Shown here piece by piece: positions 13,197 to 24,027 of a stretch of DNA of 64,000 bases. The stretch is from Galerina marginata. Lineage: Eukaryota > Basidiomycota > Agaricomycetes > Agaricales > Galerinaceae. The stretch lies in contig JAECYW010000008.1 in assembly GCA_023014335.1 (NCBI GenBank), positions 2,790,001-2,854,000 of the forward strand, given 5' to 3'. How positions within the stretch are numbered: position 1 is the stretch's first letter; every line of letters begins with the position of its first letter. Position numbers and translations under genes: made by a program. The notes below the pieces were generated by a model. It did not search any database, was not told the origin of the DNA, and was given only the letters and a program-made list of their open reading frames with translations.

Positions 13197-13247
13197 GGCA
13201 GGCGAGGTGGCGAACAGGACCAGAAGTTGATGCACTTGAGAACGCGC

Positions 13248-13254
13248 TTTTATA
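13248..13254 (-). promoter_or_regulatory. TATA box of the GMC oxidoreductase gene
   Basis: TATAAAA on the minus strand about 52 bp before the ATG, a spacing that leaves a short 5' leader. Supports the chosen start at 13196. Confidence 0.55.
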
Positions 13255-13299
13255 GGTGGCACTAAGTGTTTGCCTCCCGTTCCCTCGTCAGGGCTCATT

Positions 13300-13575
13300 G
13301 TATGTATAATGGACATGTGAACCCTTAAAGAATGCCGTTTTGACATTTAATAGCATCTCGAAGCAGGGCTCAGCGAGTTGTATGGAGGACGATTTTGGAA
13401 CAAAGAAAACTGGCCGACGTACCTTGGTTAAAATCGACGCATAATCCTTTGTCGTTGGCGGAGTTGAGGAGCTTGACACTCCATTGTGCCTCCCAGGCGG
13501 CTGATAGCAAGCAATTGCTTCGACTCTGGGGAGAAATTGATGTCAAATGGTCTGTCTACGCCCGCCTGTAATACA
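13300..13575 (-). other. possible gene relic upstream of GMC gene
   Basis: Minus-strand reading gives two unlinked peptide-like stretches in different frames, AGVDRPFDINFSPESKQLLA and WEAQWSVKLLNSANDKGLCV followed by a GT, which look more protein-like than random but match no family I know. No start or complete exon chain can be built. It may be a decayed exon pair. Confidence 0.15.
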
Positions 13576-13881
13576 GTGAAATGCAACTCCTTGAGGTACG
13601 AATCAATCGTCCGAATTGCGCATTGTTGAGGTGGTTAACTGTGGGAATGTCCCGAGGACGGTTGGATCAATTGATTAAAAGACCGACTTTATTCGGGTCA
13701 CGGGACCCATATTTGACGCGTTTAAACACATCGCGTCTTGCACCTCGGAGTCAAGGCTTGCGACGCATAGGTGGATTAAAAAGGCGGTGGTCTACTATGC
13801 CTCTATATATTAATTCTTCGCGCTTCCTCACGCCTATAAATTATTTTAAACAGATACTGAATTTAAGTCTAATGGCCCATA

Positions 13882-14264
13882 CAGTCATCCACCGGCTAAT
13901 GTTACACTGAAAGCTAAAAACCGAAATGAAAAATTTTCATCGCTCTTTTTCCCAATAAAAACTATATGATAATTCTTTATAATTCTGTTAGTTCCTTCTG
14001 TCAAATTTTCAGGTGATTTTATTCACTTCTCGCAAAGTTATTCCCAAAACACTGGTGTAACACTGAGTAGTGAGCCAATTTGAGGGACTTTGGGTTTGCC
14101 ATTCCTCAGTCAATTTTTATCCGTTCCCTCTGAAATTTTACAAGGTAATAAAGAACGTATACAGCTCACAGGAAAATTTTATTTCATCAGGAAATACCCA
14201 TTTTTGACTGAGTTATGAAGGTGTAACACTCAGTGGTGGTGTAACATTAGCTGGTGGATGACTG
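13882..14264. mobile_element. MITE with TA target duplication (mariner/pogo-like ends)
   Basis: Terminal inverted repeats: the left end reads CAGTCATCCACCGGCTAATG and its reverse complement recurs at the right end (14239-14264) with one mismatch (A for G). TA dinucleotides flank both ends (13880-13881 and 14265-14266). Total about 383 bp, AT-rich, no coding capacity. CAGT termini with a TA duplication are typical of the Tc1/mariner-pogo group. Sub-terminal GTGTAACACT motifs recur inside. It lies directly upstream of carboxylesterase relic D. Confidence 0.75.
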
Positions 14265-14339
14265 TACCTTTGCCCATTCTGTAATTTTGAGAGTCAAATC
14301 GGGTACAAATGAGCAGTTACCGAATTCTCAAATACCGGC

Positions 14340-14855
14340 CTCGGGCCATAAGCACTCTCAGCAAATTAATTGGCAGCTCTCGGTAAGGCCTATTCAGGTG
14401 ACATAACTAAATAAGTCCAGCCAAGATTTGTCTCTAAAATTAAGTACCCATGCACCTCTTCGTCAGGTACCACTTTTTGATACCGGAATGGCAAATGCAG
14501 TGCCGTCAGTAATTCAGCCTCTATCTTACCGACAGCATTGCCTGATCCATTACGACTTCAAGCAGCGATACAGGGCGATATGGAATTCCAGGCTCCACCT
14601 AACTTCATCTAAGTTTTCCTTACAGGCCGCCTTGAACACAGCGGACACAAAAAATTTCCGTGATTTTGACCAGCTACAGCACAAAGCTGTTATCTACGCG
14701 TGTTTTATCAAATGTTCAAACAGTAAATTAAGTAAAGAATAAGCACTAAGTACTGACTTCCTGTGTTAAGTCAAATCCTCAAACACTATCACCTCAACAC
14801 CCACAGAGCGGACGCGATGGAATGAAAATTGAAATTGTTGACGAAGAATCGAAAA
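14340..14855 (+). pseudogene. carboxylesterase relic D (3' exons only)
   Basis: Degraded 3' part of the carboxylesterase family found intact at 17-26 kb. Recognisable pieces in order: an ISAAQLAALAEAYPDDVTQ-like stretch at about 14350-14415 with substitutions and a stop, then VPLFDTGMANAVPS at 14468-14510 (intact copies: SPFDTGTANA), a region like the exon ending QTASKTQK at about 14545-14665, and the terminal T-Y-R-A-D-A-M block near 14797-14822. Frames are broken between pieces and everything upstream, including the catalytic Ser exon, is missing. Same orientation as copy A. Confidence 0.75.
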
Positions 14856-15626
14856 TCATCTCCCTGTATAACTGACAGTGACGACTTCCAGCTAGCTCAC
14901 CTTCCAATCCTTGGATGTAAATAATGGTCGGTTTTTGGGATCGCCGTGTGGAATAAGTCAAGTTTTTCCTCAGAAAGTTTTTCCTCAGAAACAACACGAG
15001 GAAGTAGACATTAGGGATTTTGAAAGCTTATGGGATTAAGGCCCTGCATTTGACCGTGCGAGGTCCAGACGTAGTCCGTACATCTTGTAAAGGTTTAGCG
15101 CTTAGCTCCTGATCATTAATACCCATTGCCATGTTAGTAGTCAGAGTCGATTTCCAGCAAGTAGGCTTCAGCACAAAACTTGCCTCTGCAGTCGTAGGAA
15201 GAATGGATAAACCGCATCCTGGAATCCTGGATTTTTCGTGGACGACGAAGGTGACCAGAGACGCCATTTGTGAGCCATTATAATCGATTCCCCGTGGACT
15301 TCTTTCCCATCGAGAAAAATGAGTCATACAATTTGAGACTTATTGCCAGAGAACTTCTGAAGAGGGTGACTGCTGACCCCAATGCTGCTGACCCCTGACC
15401 TCGCTGAGCAGGAATCCAACCAATCGCGGTTCCAACGAAAGAAGGCTGGATATTTTGAGATATTTTCTCCTCGCTTAAATTATCTCGCCCTTTGAATTTA
15501 TAGCACATGACCGCCAAGCGTGTTGGAATTAGGTGTTTGTGCTGCAGTTGGGTGGAAGGAGTGCGGCAAGCGTGTGGTTGGTTGAGTGTTTGCCACAAGA
15601 GAATGTTCGTGAGAATGCTGACACAT
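14856..15626. other. unassigned intergenic stretch
   Basis: Two minus-strand open frames (15028-15327 and 15278-15598) overlap here in different frames; neither shows a domain or a signal peptide. I see no supported gene. Confidence 0.3.
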
Positions 15627-15628
15627 TA

Positions 15629-15777
15629 GGGGTGCTCACGGTAGCGTTTTTCGGGCGTTTTTCGACTGTTTTTCGGTTCATTTTTCGGGCGTTTTTACTG
15701 CCAACTTGAAATCTTCGCAGGAAAAATGAACGAAAAACAAACCGAAAAACAGCCGAAAAACAGCTACCGTGAGCCCC
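15629..15777. mobile_element. short fold-back MITE with TA target duplication
   Basis: A 149-bp element whose ends are inverted copies: left GGGGTGCTCACGGTAGCG, right the complement reading GGGGCTCACGGTAGCTG, both running into repeated GTTTTTCGG units that pair along most of the length. TA flanks both sides (15627-15628, 15778-15779). No coding capacity. It could fold into a single hairpin. Confidence 0.7.
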
Positions 15778-16744
15778 TAGCCGCAGGATTTCGCAAAAAA
15801 CAGCTGAAAAACAGATTTCATGCCCACTCGGCATAGCGGCTTGCTTTCTAGCTCCGCCGCACCACTGATTCTGCTCGTTTATTTCTAAGTCACTATCCGG
15901 TCAATTCCCGTGAGTTTACTGAATGAGTTCAGGTGAATTTGTGCAAGTGTAGATATCAGACTTTGCAGGAATAGTTATAGAGTTAAATGTATTCATTACT
16001 ATCTATTACACTCAAAACTACAAACATGAGAGACAAAAAAAAGGTTGGGGCAGCGAAATAGCTCGAGCCCAATACCACAAGAAAAAGAGAAGAGGCAGGA
16101 GCTGGCTGCGCAGTGGGGGCCATGGAGTAGGGTGCAACACTAACTCGGATGGCGCTGGTCTCGCGCAGCTATGAAAACGCATGATGGGCGTTAGGCGAGG
16201 TACGTACCTATGTAGCGGCTCTTTCTCCACCTCCCCGCTGCTTTGAGGCCCTTCCCTTCGTTTCAGTGTGGCTTGGTCCTCAAGGTTGTCATACTGGGCA
16301 AACCTAGCGCCAGTGTTGTCGTTGTCGGCTCGCTCCGTGCACTGCGCTGTGTTTGTTGGGGCAGGGTTCAACTCCTGGCAGACGTAAAAGGGGAAGGCGG
16401 TGGCCAGGAGGTTGGTGAAGACCGTTGAACAATGCGAGGGGACCACAATGGAGCTGGCAACGACGGCAGGTCACGATGTGGGCAGTGGAGGTTGGTGGTG
16501 GGCGTGGTTAAGAGAGAACAGAAATGCGGTGTGCTGGCAGCATGGTTTGGTCGGAGATCAAATTTCTTTGCAAAAAACGATGTGGAAAAATGAACGGAAA
16601 ATATGAAGTGGACGAAAAACAACCCCGAGGGCTGTTTTTCTGTTTCGTCTTCTTTTTGAGCTCTTTTCGAAGCCTTTTTGATGTCGTTTTTTGATCGAAA
16701 AACGAACCGAAAAAGCAGCCGAAAAACGTTACCGTGAGCTACCC
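15629..16744. mobile_element. possible larger element sharing the same termini
   Basis: A third copy of the terminus lies at about 16700-16744, read inward as GGGTAGCTCACGGTAACG followed by GTTTTTCGGCTG units, also next to TA (16745-16746). Paired with the 15629 terminus it outlines a 1.1-kb element enclosing the short MITE; alternatively it is the surviving end of a separate copy. The interior (16018-16560) has minus-strand open frames without recognisable domains. Confidence 0.45.
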
Positions 16745-17056
16745 TATTCACATTACGTCAAACTCAGAGGCTCTCTTCAACTTGACTTTCGAACATCTTT
16801 TGCCTCCTACTTTGACTGGAACCTGGCGTGTCCTTTATGGCTATATCTCTCAAGACTATGTCCACCCCAATGTGACTTTCTGCATCTATTGCTGTAGTTC
16901 TGCAACTCGAGTTGGGACCATGGGAGATATACATTCAAACTGCGCAAAACCCTATATTTAAAGCTTCTGCTCATGAGATCATGATCATGGAATCCATCTG
17001 GGATTTATAGTAAGTTCTTCAATAAAACTTCGACCTGAGTTTACGAATGCGGCTTT

Positions 17057-17115
17057 CTTAATTCCCGAGCCGATGGCCCCATATCATATTTAAGGAGAAA
17101 TCATCTTAGACCTGA
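17057..17115 (+). promoter_or_regulatory. promoter block of carboxylesterase A
   Basis: The segment beginning CCCGAGCCGATGG and containing CATATTTAAGGAG recurs before copies B and C, where the first motif is GAGCCGATTGG (an inverted CCAAT box). A conserved TATTTAAGG TATA-like site lies about 60 bp before the ATG. Copy A has lost the exact CCAAT. Confidence 0.5.
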
Positions 17116-17150
17116 ACCACTTCAACGAAGCCAAAATAAGATCTTCGACT

Positions 17151-19698
17151 ATGCAGCTCGGTCTATCTTCTTCTCTGGGGTATCTTTCTGTGGTGTTTGT
17201 ACTTTGCAGTGGGGCTTATGGATTGCCATCTGCGGGTCCAATTGTTACTCTAAGCTACGGCTCATTTCAAGGTAATGCCACTGGAAACGTCGTGGAGTTC
17301 CTTGGAATGCCTTTCGCGGCGCCGCCGTACGTGTATTAAATACCCTTCCAATCGGTTCTCCTGTTGAATACCTTCGTAACAGCGTCGGAAATCTTCGCTT
17401 CGCTCCACCTCACCCACCTGTAGCGTTCCATGGTGTTCGTAAAGCGACTTCCTTTGGACTGGCATGTTTCCAGCAATTTTTCAATACAACAGGCACTGGG
17501 CTTGGGAGTGGCACTGGCGTTGGACTACCTGTGTCCGAGGATTGTGAGATATTTACGTACGCTGTTATAATGCTTGCTAACTCCTCACCTTTGCCTAGGT
17601 CTCTTCATTAACGTCGTGAAGCCCGCAAATCTCAAAGCTGGAAAAAAAGTTCCTATTGTCTTCGTGAGTCCTTATGCTTATACTTAGGAAGTCCTGTATC
17701 TTAGTTAATTTTCTCTAAAGTGGATCTATGGAGGTGTGAATACTGCATTCTAACCTAATGACAACTTAACGCCATTTTTTGTAGGCGGCTTCGAAGCTGG
17801 CGACACGTCTATCAACCCAGGAGACAGTGTTGTGGCTCGTTCAATTGCTCTTGGCGAACCGGTGATTTATGTTTCGGCCAACTACCGCCTGAACGGTGAG
17901 TCATTTTCGAAATTAGATTGTTAACAGACGATAAGCTTGCTTTGTAGCCTTTGGATTTTTAGGTGGGAAGGAAGTAAAAGCCGCAGGAATCGGGAATATT
18001 GGACTGCGGGATCGTAAGATTTGACGACTTTATTATTATTATTATTCAAACTAAACTTGTCCTAGAACGCTTTGCTTTGCAATGGGTACAAGATCATATC
18101 TCGGCTTTTGGGGGTGATCCGACAAAGGTCACCATGTAAGCATGCTTAATTTATCGAGGAACTAAACTCTTACGGTCTATTTCTAGCTGGGGTGAAAGTG
18201 CCGGCGCCTTTTCCGTAGGCTTACAACTGGTGGCTAATAATGGTAACCCCGCTGGTCTCTTCCGAGGAGCCGTCATGGTATGTTTGCAGATCAATGCCAA
18301 TCTAGTTTGGAAAGCGGGTTATGCTCACCAATTTTCAGGAATCTGGTTCTCCAAACCACCTGGACGACATCACAGCCCAGCAGCCATTTTTCGATCAGCT
18401 GGTGGCCAACACCGGATGCACTGGCTCGCCTAACGCCATTGCTTGTCTTCGAGCAGTCCCATTCGACAAACTCTCAGCAGCGGTTAATCTCTCACCAAGT
18501 CTTTTCTCTTTTATGAGCCTTATACTTGCCTGGCGGCCTACTATTGATGGTCAATTTCTGGTTCGAAATGCGCAAGATTCAATTCAGAAGGGACTGTATG
18601 CGAAGGTCGCTATCCTCGGATTTATACTTCGTGATTTTTTTTCAACATTCGCCCAACAGGTGCCCCTTATTACGGGCGATTGCGACGACGAAGGGACGTA
18701 TGTGACTTTCCGACATATTTGTTGAGAAAAGCTGCTTATATGTCGTTGATCAGTCTCTTCTCACTGACTACGCTTAACATTACGTTAGCTTTTTCCTCTC
18801 TGTGTCTTCCAGTTATCGATGACTGACGTTCATGTCACGTCCTCTTTAGAACCAATGCCCAATATTTGGCTTACATGAAATCCAAGTAAAAGTCATAATT
18901 GCATCACTGGTTGGTTGATCATTAACGCTTTCTCTCGCTAGCTATTTCCCCAAAATCTCAGCTACTCAGTTGGCAGCGCTTGCCGAGGCATATCCAGACG
19001 ACGTGACTCAGGTAAGTGTGTAAGGAATATCGACCTCCAAGCTTATTCATGACATCTCACTGTCAGGGATCGCCTTTTGATACGGGAACCGCGAATGCAA
19101 TAACGTTTGTGCTTTTAGAGACGGCATTACTGAAAACTCGTTCTTATCCTTCTTCACAGTCCCCAATTCAAACGAATTTCCGCGATACAAGGCGACCTGG
19201 CATTCCAGGCTCCCCGTAGGTTTTTCATACAGACCGCCTCGAAAACACAGAAAATATTCGCATTCCGTAAGTTTCACTCAGCTCTTGACAACGCGGTTAT
19301 TTACGCTTTTCTGATCAAACTATGCCAGTATTCAAACGTGGAAAGGCAACCGCAGTTCTGGGGTCATTCCATTCGACCGATATCCCCGAATTCTATGGAA
19401 CTGGGGACGCTCCTGATTTTATCGGAACTGACGCCTTAGGTATGAACCATAATGACCTGGCCTACTTTAAAAGTACTGATATTGATGGGGCAAAGTTAAT
19501 TTCGTAAATACTGGGAACCCGAATCTTCCCAAAAATCCGATGAGTCTTCTCTCCAAAATCGACTGGCCAGTATGGACCAACTCGGCCAACCCACCTCTCC
19601 TGACCTTCCTTGATCCCGCTCCGAATGTCACGATTACCTTTGACACCTACAGAGCGGACGCGATGAACCTGTTAACGAAGCTTTCCTTAGAAAGTTGA
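17151..19698 (+). CDS. secreted type-B carboxylesterase/lipase, copy A
   Basis: Serine esterase of the cholinesterase/Candida-rugosa-lipase fold, likely secreted. ATG 17151 gives a signal peptide (MQLGLSSSLGYLSVVFVLCS) and the mature start VTLSYGSFQGN. Key parts: VEFLGMPFAAPP, oxyanion loop WIYGGGFEAGD, nucleophile elbow WGESAGA (Ser codon 18197-18199), acid loop TGDCDDEGT, and catalytic His in FHSTDIPEFYG (His codon 19369-19371), ending MNLLTKLSLES and TGA at 19696-19698. About 14 short introns, all joints checked in frame, including a tiny exon coding LFSLTTLNIT. About 540 residues, the usual size. Paralogue of copies B and C; one intron carries an ATT microsatellite (about 18025-18045). 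Confidence 0.88.
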
Positions 19699-20807
19699 TC
19701 CCCTCCAATTCGAACCCTTCCGGGTGTTTCTTTCTAGTTACTGGTGGAAAACATGTTAACCCGACGTCTTCCGTTGTATTAATGATATTAGCAACGATGT
19801 ATCCCTTTTTATACCTTGACATTAGGCGCACGACAAAAAATGTGGCGGTACAAGTTATGTGCATTATCTGTACGCGTGTACGTCCTGGCACAGGTGGAGA
19901 TTCAATTCAGGGAGAATTGGACAGACTGGATCGGTCGTTACTGTCGTCGTTGGGACGCGAGCTTGTGACTGTCGGCGCTTCCGTTGAGGATGAGCTCAGG
20001 GCTGTGTCCTTTACTTGATCTTCGGAAGAATGACGCATTTACCATGCCGTCTAAGCGGTCGCTTAAGCGTCCAGTTCAACTATCAACATCTACCTTGACA
20101 GAGGGCCACCTCAGAGGGGGCCGATGTCCAAGAATAAGCAGAAAATGTACTTCTGATCTTTTCATCATGACTCACCTTGACTAGTTTGACTCATGTAATA
20201 TTAGGGACCATCCGAGTTCACCGCTGTGCGCATGCGCAAAGTCGAGGTGAAATCGACTTTGCTGGTTGTGTAAGGCAACTGGAATGCTCATCTCGAAAGC
20301 TCATTTCACATAAATTGGCGTATCAGGTCTCAGAAAGGCCTCCCACTGTCCGAGTCCCAGGTCCACGGACACCAACATGTCGAAGAGCCAGTCTCGTTCT
20401 TTGCTTGCCTCACGCCCGTCGCTCAGAGCCTCAGAGTGACCTCTATGAGTATCCGTCTCAAAAGCTATGTCCACTTTCAATTTGCCTGTTTGTAATTTCA
20501 TTGCTCTCGTTTCTCAACTAACCAGAAGCCGACTAGTACTCAGAGGGGAGGCATGGGAATATAAATTTTCGAAAAGCGCAAAATCCTATACTTAGAGCTT
20601 TGCTCATGGGATCATCATGATGGTAATCTTCGATTCACAGCAATTTGCGATTTATAGGTCGACTGCCATTCTAACTCGATCCCAGCGGACAGCAACTCCG
20701 AGCATCACGCTCCGGAAAAGACGTGGCGGGTCTTGCCAGTCGGGATCGAGTTATACCAATCGACTCATCACTGATAATTATCGGACACAGGGTCTCGAAT
20801 AGCGCTT
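19699..20807. other. spacer between carboxylesterases A and B
   Basis: The first 150 bp keep 3'-flank similarity to copy B (TTACTGGTGGAA..ACATGTTAA). The rest holds only short open frames on both strands. No gene supported. The 20,550-20,660 part resembles the region upstream of copy A (GCGCAAAATCCTATACTTA). Confidence 0.4.
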
Positions 20808-20870
20808 TCGTAATTCCCGAGCCGATTGGTCCCATCTCAATATTTAAGAAGGTATCATCCTAGACTAGAG
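20808..20870 (+). promoter_or_regulatory. promoter block of carboxylesterase B
   Basis: GAGCCGATTGG (inverted CCAAT box) then CAATATTTAAG, about 60-90 bp before the ATG. Virtually the same block precedes copy C, and similarity with C extends about 150 bp further upstream to CTCCGAGCATCAC. Confidence 0.55.
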
Positions 20871-20908
20871 CCACAACGTTAACCAAGCCAAAAGTCAGGA
20901 CTCCGACT

Positions 20909-23462
20909 ATGAAGATTGGGCTACCCTCTCCTCTGGGTTTTTTTTCTGTGTTATCTATGCCCTACACTGGGCTTTATGCATGGTCGTCTGGTGGTGAGGG
21001 TCCAGTTGTTACTCTGAGCTACGGATCATTTCGAGGAAATGCCACTGGAAACCTCGTGGAATTCCTTGGGATGCCTTTCGCTGCGCCGCCGTACGTATAT
21101 TGAATATGTTTCAGCTCGATTCCCATGCTGACCACGATTGTGATAGCGTTGGGATTCTTCGCTTTGCTCCACCTCGCCCTCCCATAGCATTTGATGGTGT
21201 TCGTGAATCGACAGCCTTTGGACCGGCATGTTTCCAGCAATTTTTAAATTTAACAGGCACTCCTATAGATTCGGGTGGCCCTGGACTACCTGTCTCCGAG
21301 GATTGTGAGATATTTATGGGCTCTCACAATGCTCTCTAACGCCTTGTTCTCTGTGTAGGTCTTTTCGTCAACGTTGTGAAGCCGGCGAATCTCAAAGCTG
21401 GAAAAAGGGTTCCAGTACTCTTCGTAAGTTTTCATGCTTAAAAAGTCCTGTATTTCTGTTAATTCCTCCATGAAGTGGATCTTCGGAGGTGCGAATACTG
21501 TGTTATCACTTAAATGATGATCAGACATAAATTCTTGTAGGCGGCTTCGAAGTTGGCGACACGTCACTTAATCCAGGAGACGCCGTAGTCGCTCGATCCA
21601 TTGCTCTTGGCGAGCCAGTGATTTACGTTTCGGCAAACTACCGCGTGAACGGCGAGTCATCTTCCGAACTAGACTGTTTCCGAACTGACTAGCAAACCTT
21701 TTTAGCCTTGGGATTTCTAGGTGGTAAGGAAGTAAAAGCAGCAGGAATCGGGAACGTTGGACTCCGGGACCGTAAGATTTGACGTCCTGTTTTCCTTGTT
21801 TTTAAATTTTCGTTGACCCCGCCATAGAACGCTTTGCTTTGCAGTGGGTACAAGATCATATCGCGACTTTCGGGGGTGATCCGGAGAAAGTCACAATGTA
21901 GGCACGCCTAATTACTGAAGGAGTCAACTTTTGCGGAATATTTCTAGATGGGGTGAAAGCGCTGGTGCCATTTCCGTGGGCTTACACATGGTGGCCAATA
22001 ATGGCAACCCTGCTGGTCTCTTTCGAGGAGCCGTCATGGTACGCTCACAAACTAATGTCAAACCAGTGCGGAAGGCGGTTTTTACTCACCACCTTGCAGG
22101 AATCTGGTTCTCCAAACCACCTGGACGACATTACGGCCCAGCAGCCATCTTTCGACCAACTGGTGGCCAACACCGGGTGCACTGGCTCGCCCAACGCCAT
22201 TGCTTGTCTTCGCGCAGTCCCGTTCAACAACCTCTCTGCAGCGGTCAATCTCTCCCCAAGTCTGTTTTCGCCCACGAGTCTTGCACTTGTCTGGCGGCCT
22301 ACTATTGATGGTCAATTTCTCGTTCGTAATGCGCAGGACTCAATTCAGCAGGGGCTCTATGCGAAGGTTTCTAACCAAAGATTTGTGCTTCTTGATCTCT
22401 TTTTCATGTTTTACATTCCACAGGTGCCACTTATCACAGGCGATTGCGACGACGAGGGGACGTACGTGACACGCACACATGTTTTTAAATTTATAAGTAT
22501 GCTGCTAATATGCCTTTGACCAGCCTCTTCTCACTGAAAACACTTAACATCACGTTCGTTGGCTTTCTTGTGTGCCTTCTAATTATCGATGACTGACATC
22601 GTGGCATGTTCTCTTTAGGACCAACGCCGAATATCTGGCTTACATTAAATCCAAGCAAGTTCCACTTTGCTCGCATTGTTCTAGTTCCTCGTTAAACCAT
22701 TCTCCTGCTAGCTATTTCCCGCGAATTTCGGCCGCTCAGTTGGCAGCGCTAGCTGAGGCCTATCCAGATGACGTGACTCAGGTAAGTGGGCATGACGGAT
22801 CTGCTTGTCCACTTATTCATACCCTCTCTGTTAGGGATCCCCTTTTGATACCGGAACCGCGAATGCAGTAACGTTAGTGCATTAAATACTGTGTTACCAG
22901 AAATTAGCTCTGATCCATTTGCGCAGTCCTCAATTCAAACGCCTTGCCGCGATACAGGGTGACCTGGAATTCCAGGCCCCTCGTCGATTTTTCTTAAAGT
23001 CTGCCTCGAAGACACAGAAAACCTTTGCATTCTGTGAGCTTTACCTGGTCTATGTCGCAAAGCGTTTGTTCATATTTCTGGTTCCATTTTTCAGTGTTCA
23101 AACGTGGAAAGGCGACTCCTGAACTAGGGGCACTCCATTCAAGCGATCTTCCTGAATTTTATGGAATTGGAGATGCTTCTGATTTTATTGGGACTGATGC
23201 GTTAGGTATGAACCATAAGAGCCTAATTATATCAAAAGCACTGATACGATAGTATCAAGTTAATTTCGCAAATACCGGGAACCCAAACCTTCCCATAAAT
23301 CCCATAAGCCTTCTCTCCAAGATTGACTGGCCAGCATGGACCAATTCGGCCAACCCACCTCTACTGACCTTCGTTGATCCTGCTCCGAACGTCACGATTA
23401 CCTTCGACACCTTTAGAGAGGACGCGATGAATCTGTTAACGAAGATTTCCCTGGAAAGTTGA
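20909..23462 (+). CDS. secreted type-B carboxylesterase/lipase, copy B
   Basis: Closest relative of copy C, also near to A. ATG 20909 starts MKIGLPSPLGFFSVLSMPYT, a signal peptide, then PVVTLSYGSFRGNATGNLV. Exon pattern matches A: EFLGMPFAAPP, LRFAPPRPPIAFDGV, ACFQQFLNLTGTPI, GFEVGDTSLNPGD, WGESAGAISVGLHMV (Ser codon 21958-21960), ESGSPNHLDDITAQQPSFDQ, TGDCDDEGT, and LHSSDLPEFYGIGD (catalytic His), ending with TGA at 23460-23462. All splice joints checked keep frame, so the triad and length (about 540 residues) are intact. It faces copy C tail to tail, 565 bp apart. Confidence 0.87.
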
Positions 23463-24027
23463 TAGATCTCCTCCGACTTAAACCCTTCCGCTGTATTTCT
23501 TTCTTTCTAGTTACTGGTGGAACACATGTTAAACCTTCCAAAGCCACTGAAGCCCGTTCTTATTATCGGTAATAGCAATGATATTATCTTCATGAGACTG
23601 CGTGGGCTGGAACTATGGGAACTTTGATTGCTTGTAGGACGTAGGAATTTATCCCCTCACAAATCCTAAGAGGTGAGTGTCATTGTCGACAAAGCAAATC
23701 GAGTGGATCCAAGAGGATTAGGTTTCACTGAGCGGCAACTACACGTAGAAACCCACAAGCTGGTGTTCTGTGTGATCAGTACATGTTGAACACTATGCAC
23801 ACTACCAATGAATTCAAAACGACCAACCCATCCATTTTCTCACCTTGAACCATTTGCAAGTCGACTTCCTCGGTCTGATGAGAAATTTAAAAGGGGGCAC
23901 CGCGTTGCCTAGTAATACAATTGAGAACGTATCAACTGGCTGTGAATGGCTGAACATCCTTTCCATCATAGTGACTAGGAGGAAAAAATGTCGCATACCC
24001 CGGAGGAGTGGTAATTCAAAGGAGTTC
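23463..24027. other. spacer between convergent carboxylesterases B and C
   Basis: Contains decayed 3' flank of B (TTACTGGTGGAACACATGTT) and no supported gene. It is the loop of the inverted B/C pair. Confidence 0.4.

Noticed and set aside
15028..15598. Minus-strand frames as a coding gene
   Set aside because: Overlap each other in different frames and show no family resemblance; left as unassigned.
16360..16382. tRNA T-arm-like GGTTCAACTCC
   Set aside because: No matching acceptor, D or anticodon arms could be drawn around it.
18225..18730. Separate open frames in the middle of carboxylesterase A as distinct genes
   Set aside because: They are exons (and intron read-through) of one spliced gene, as shown by the identical layout in copies B and C.
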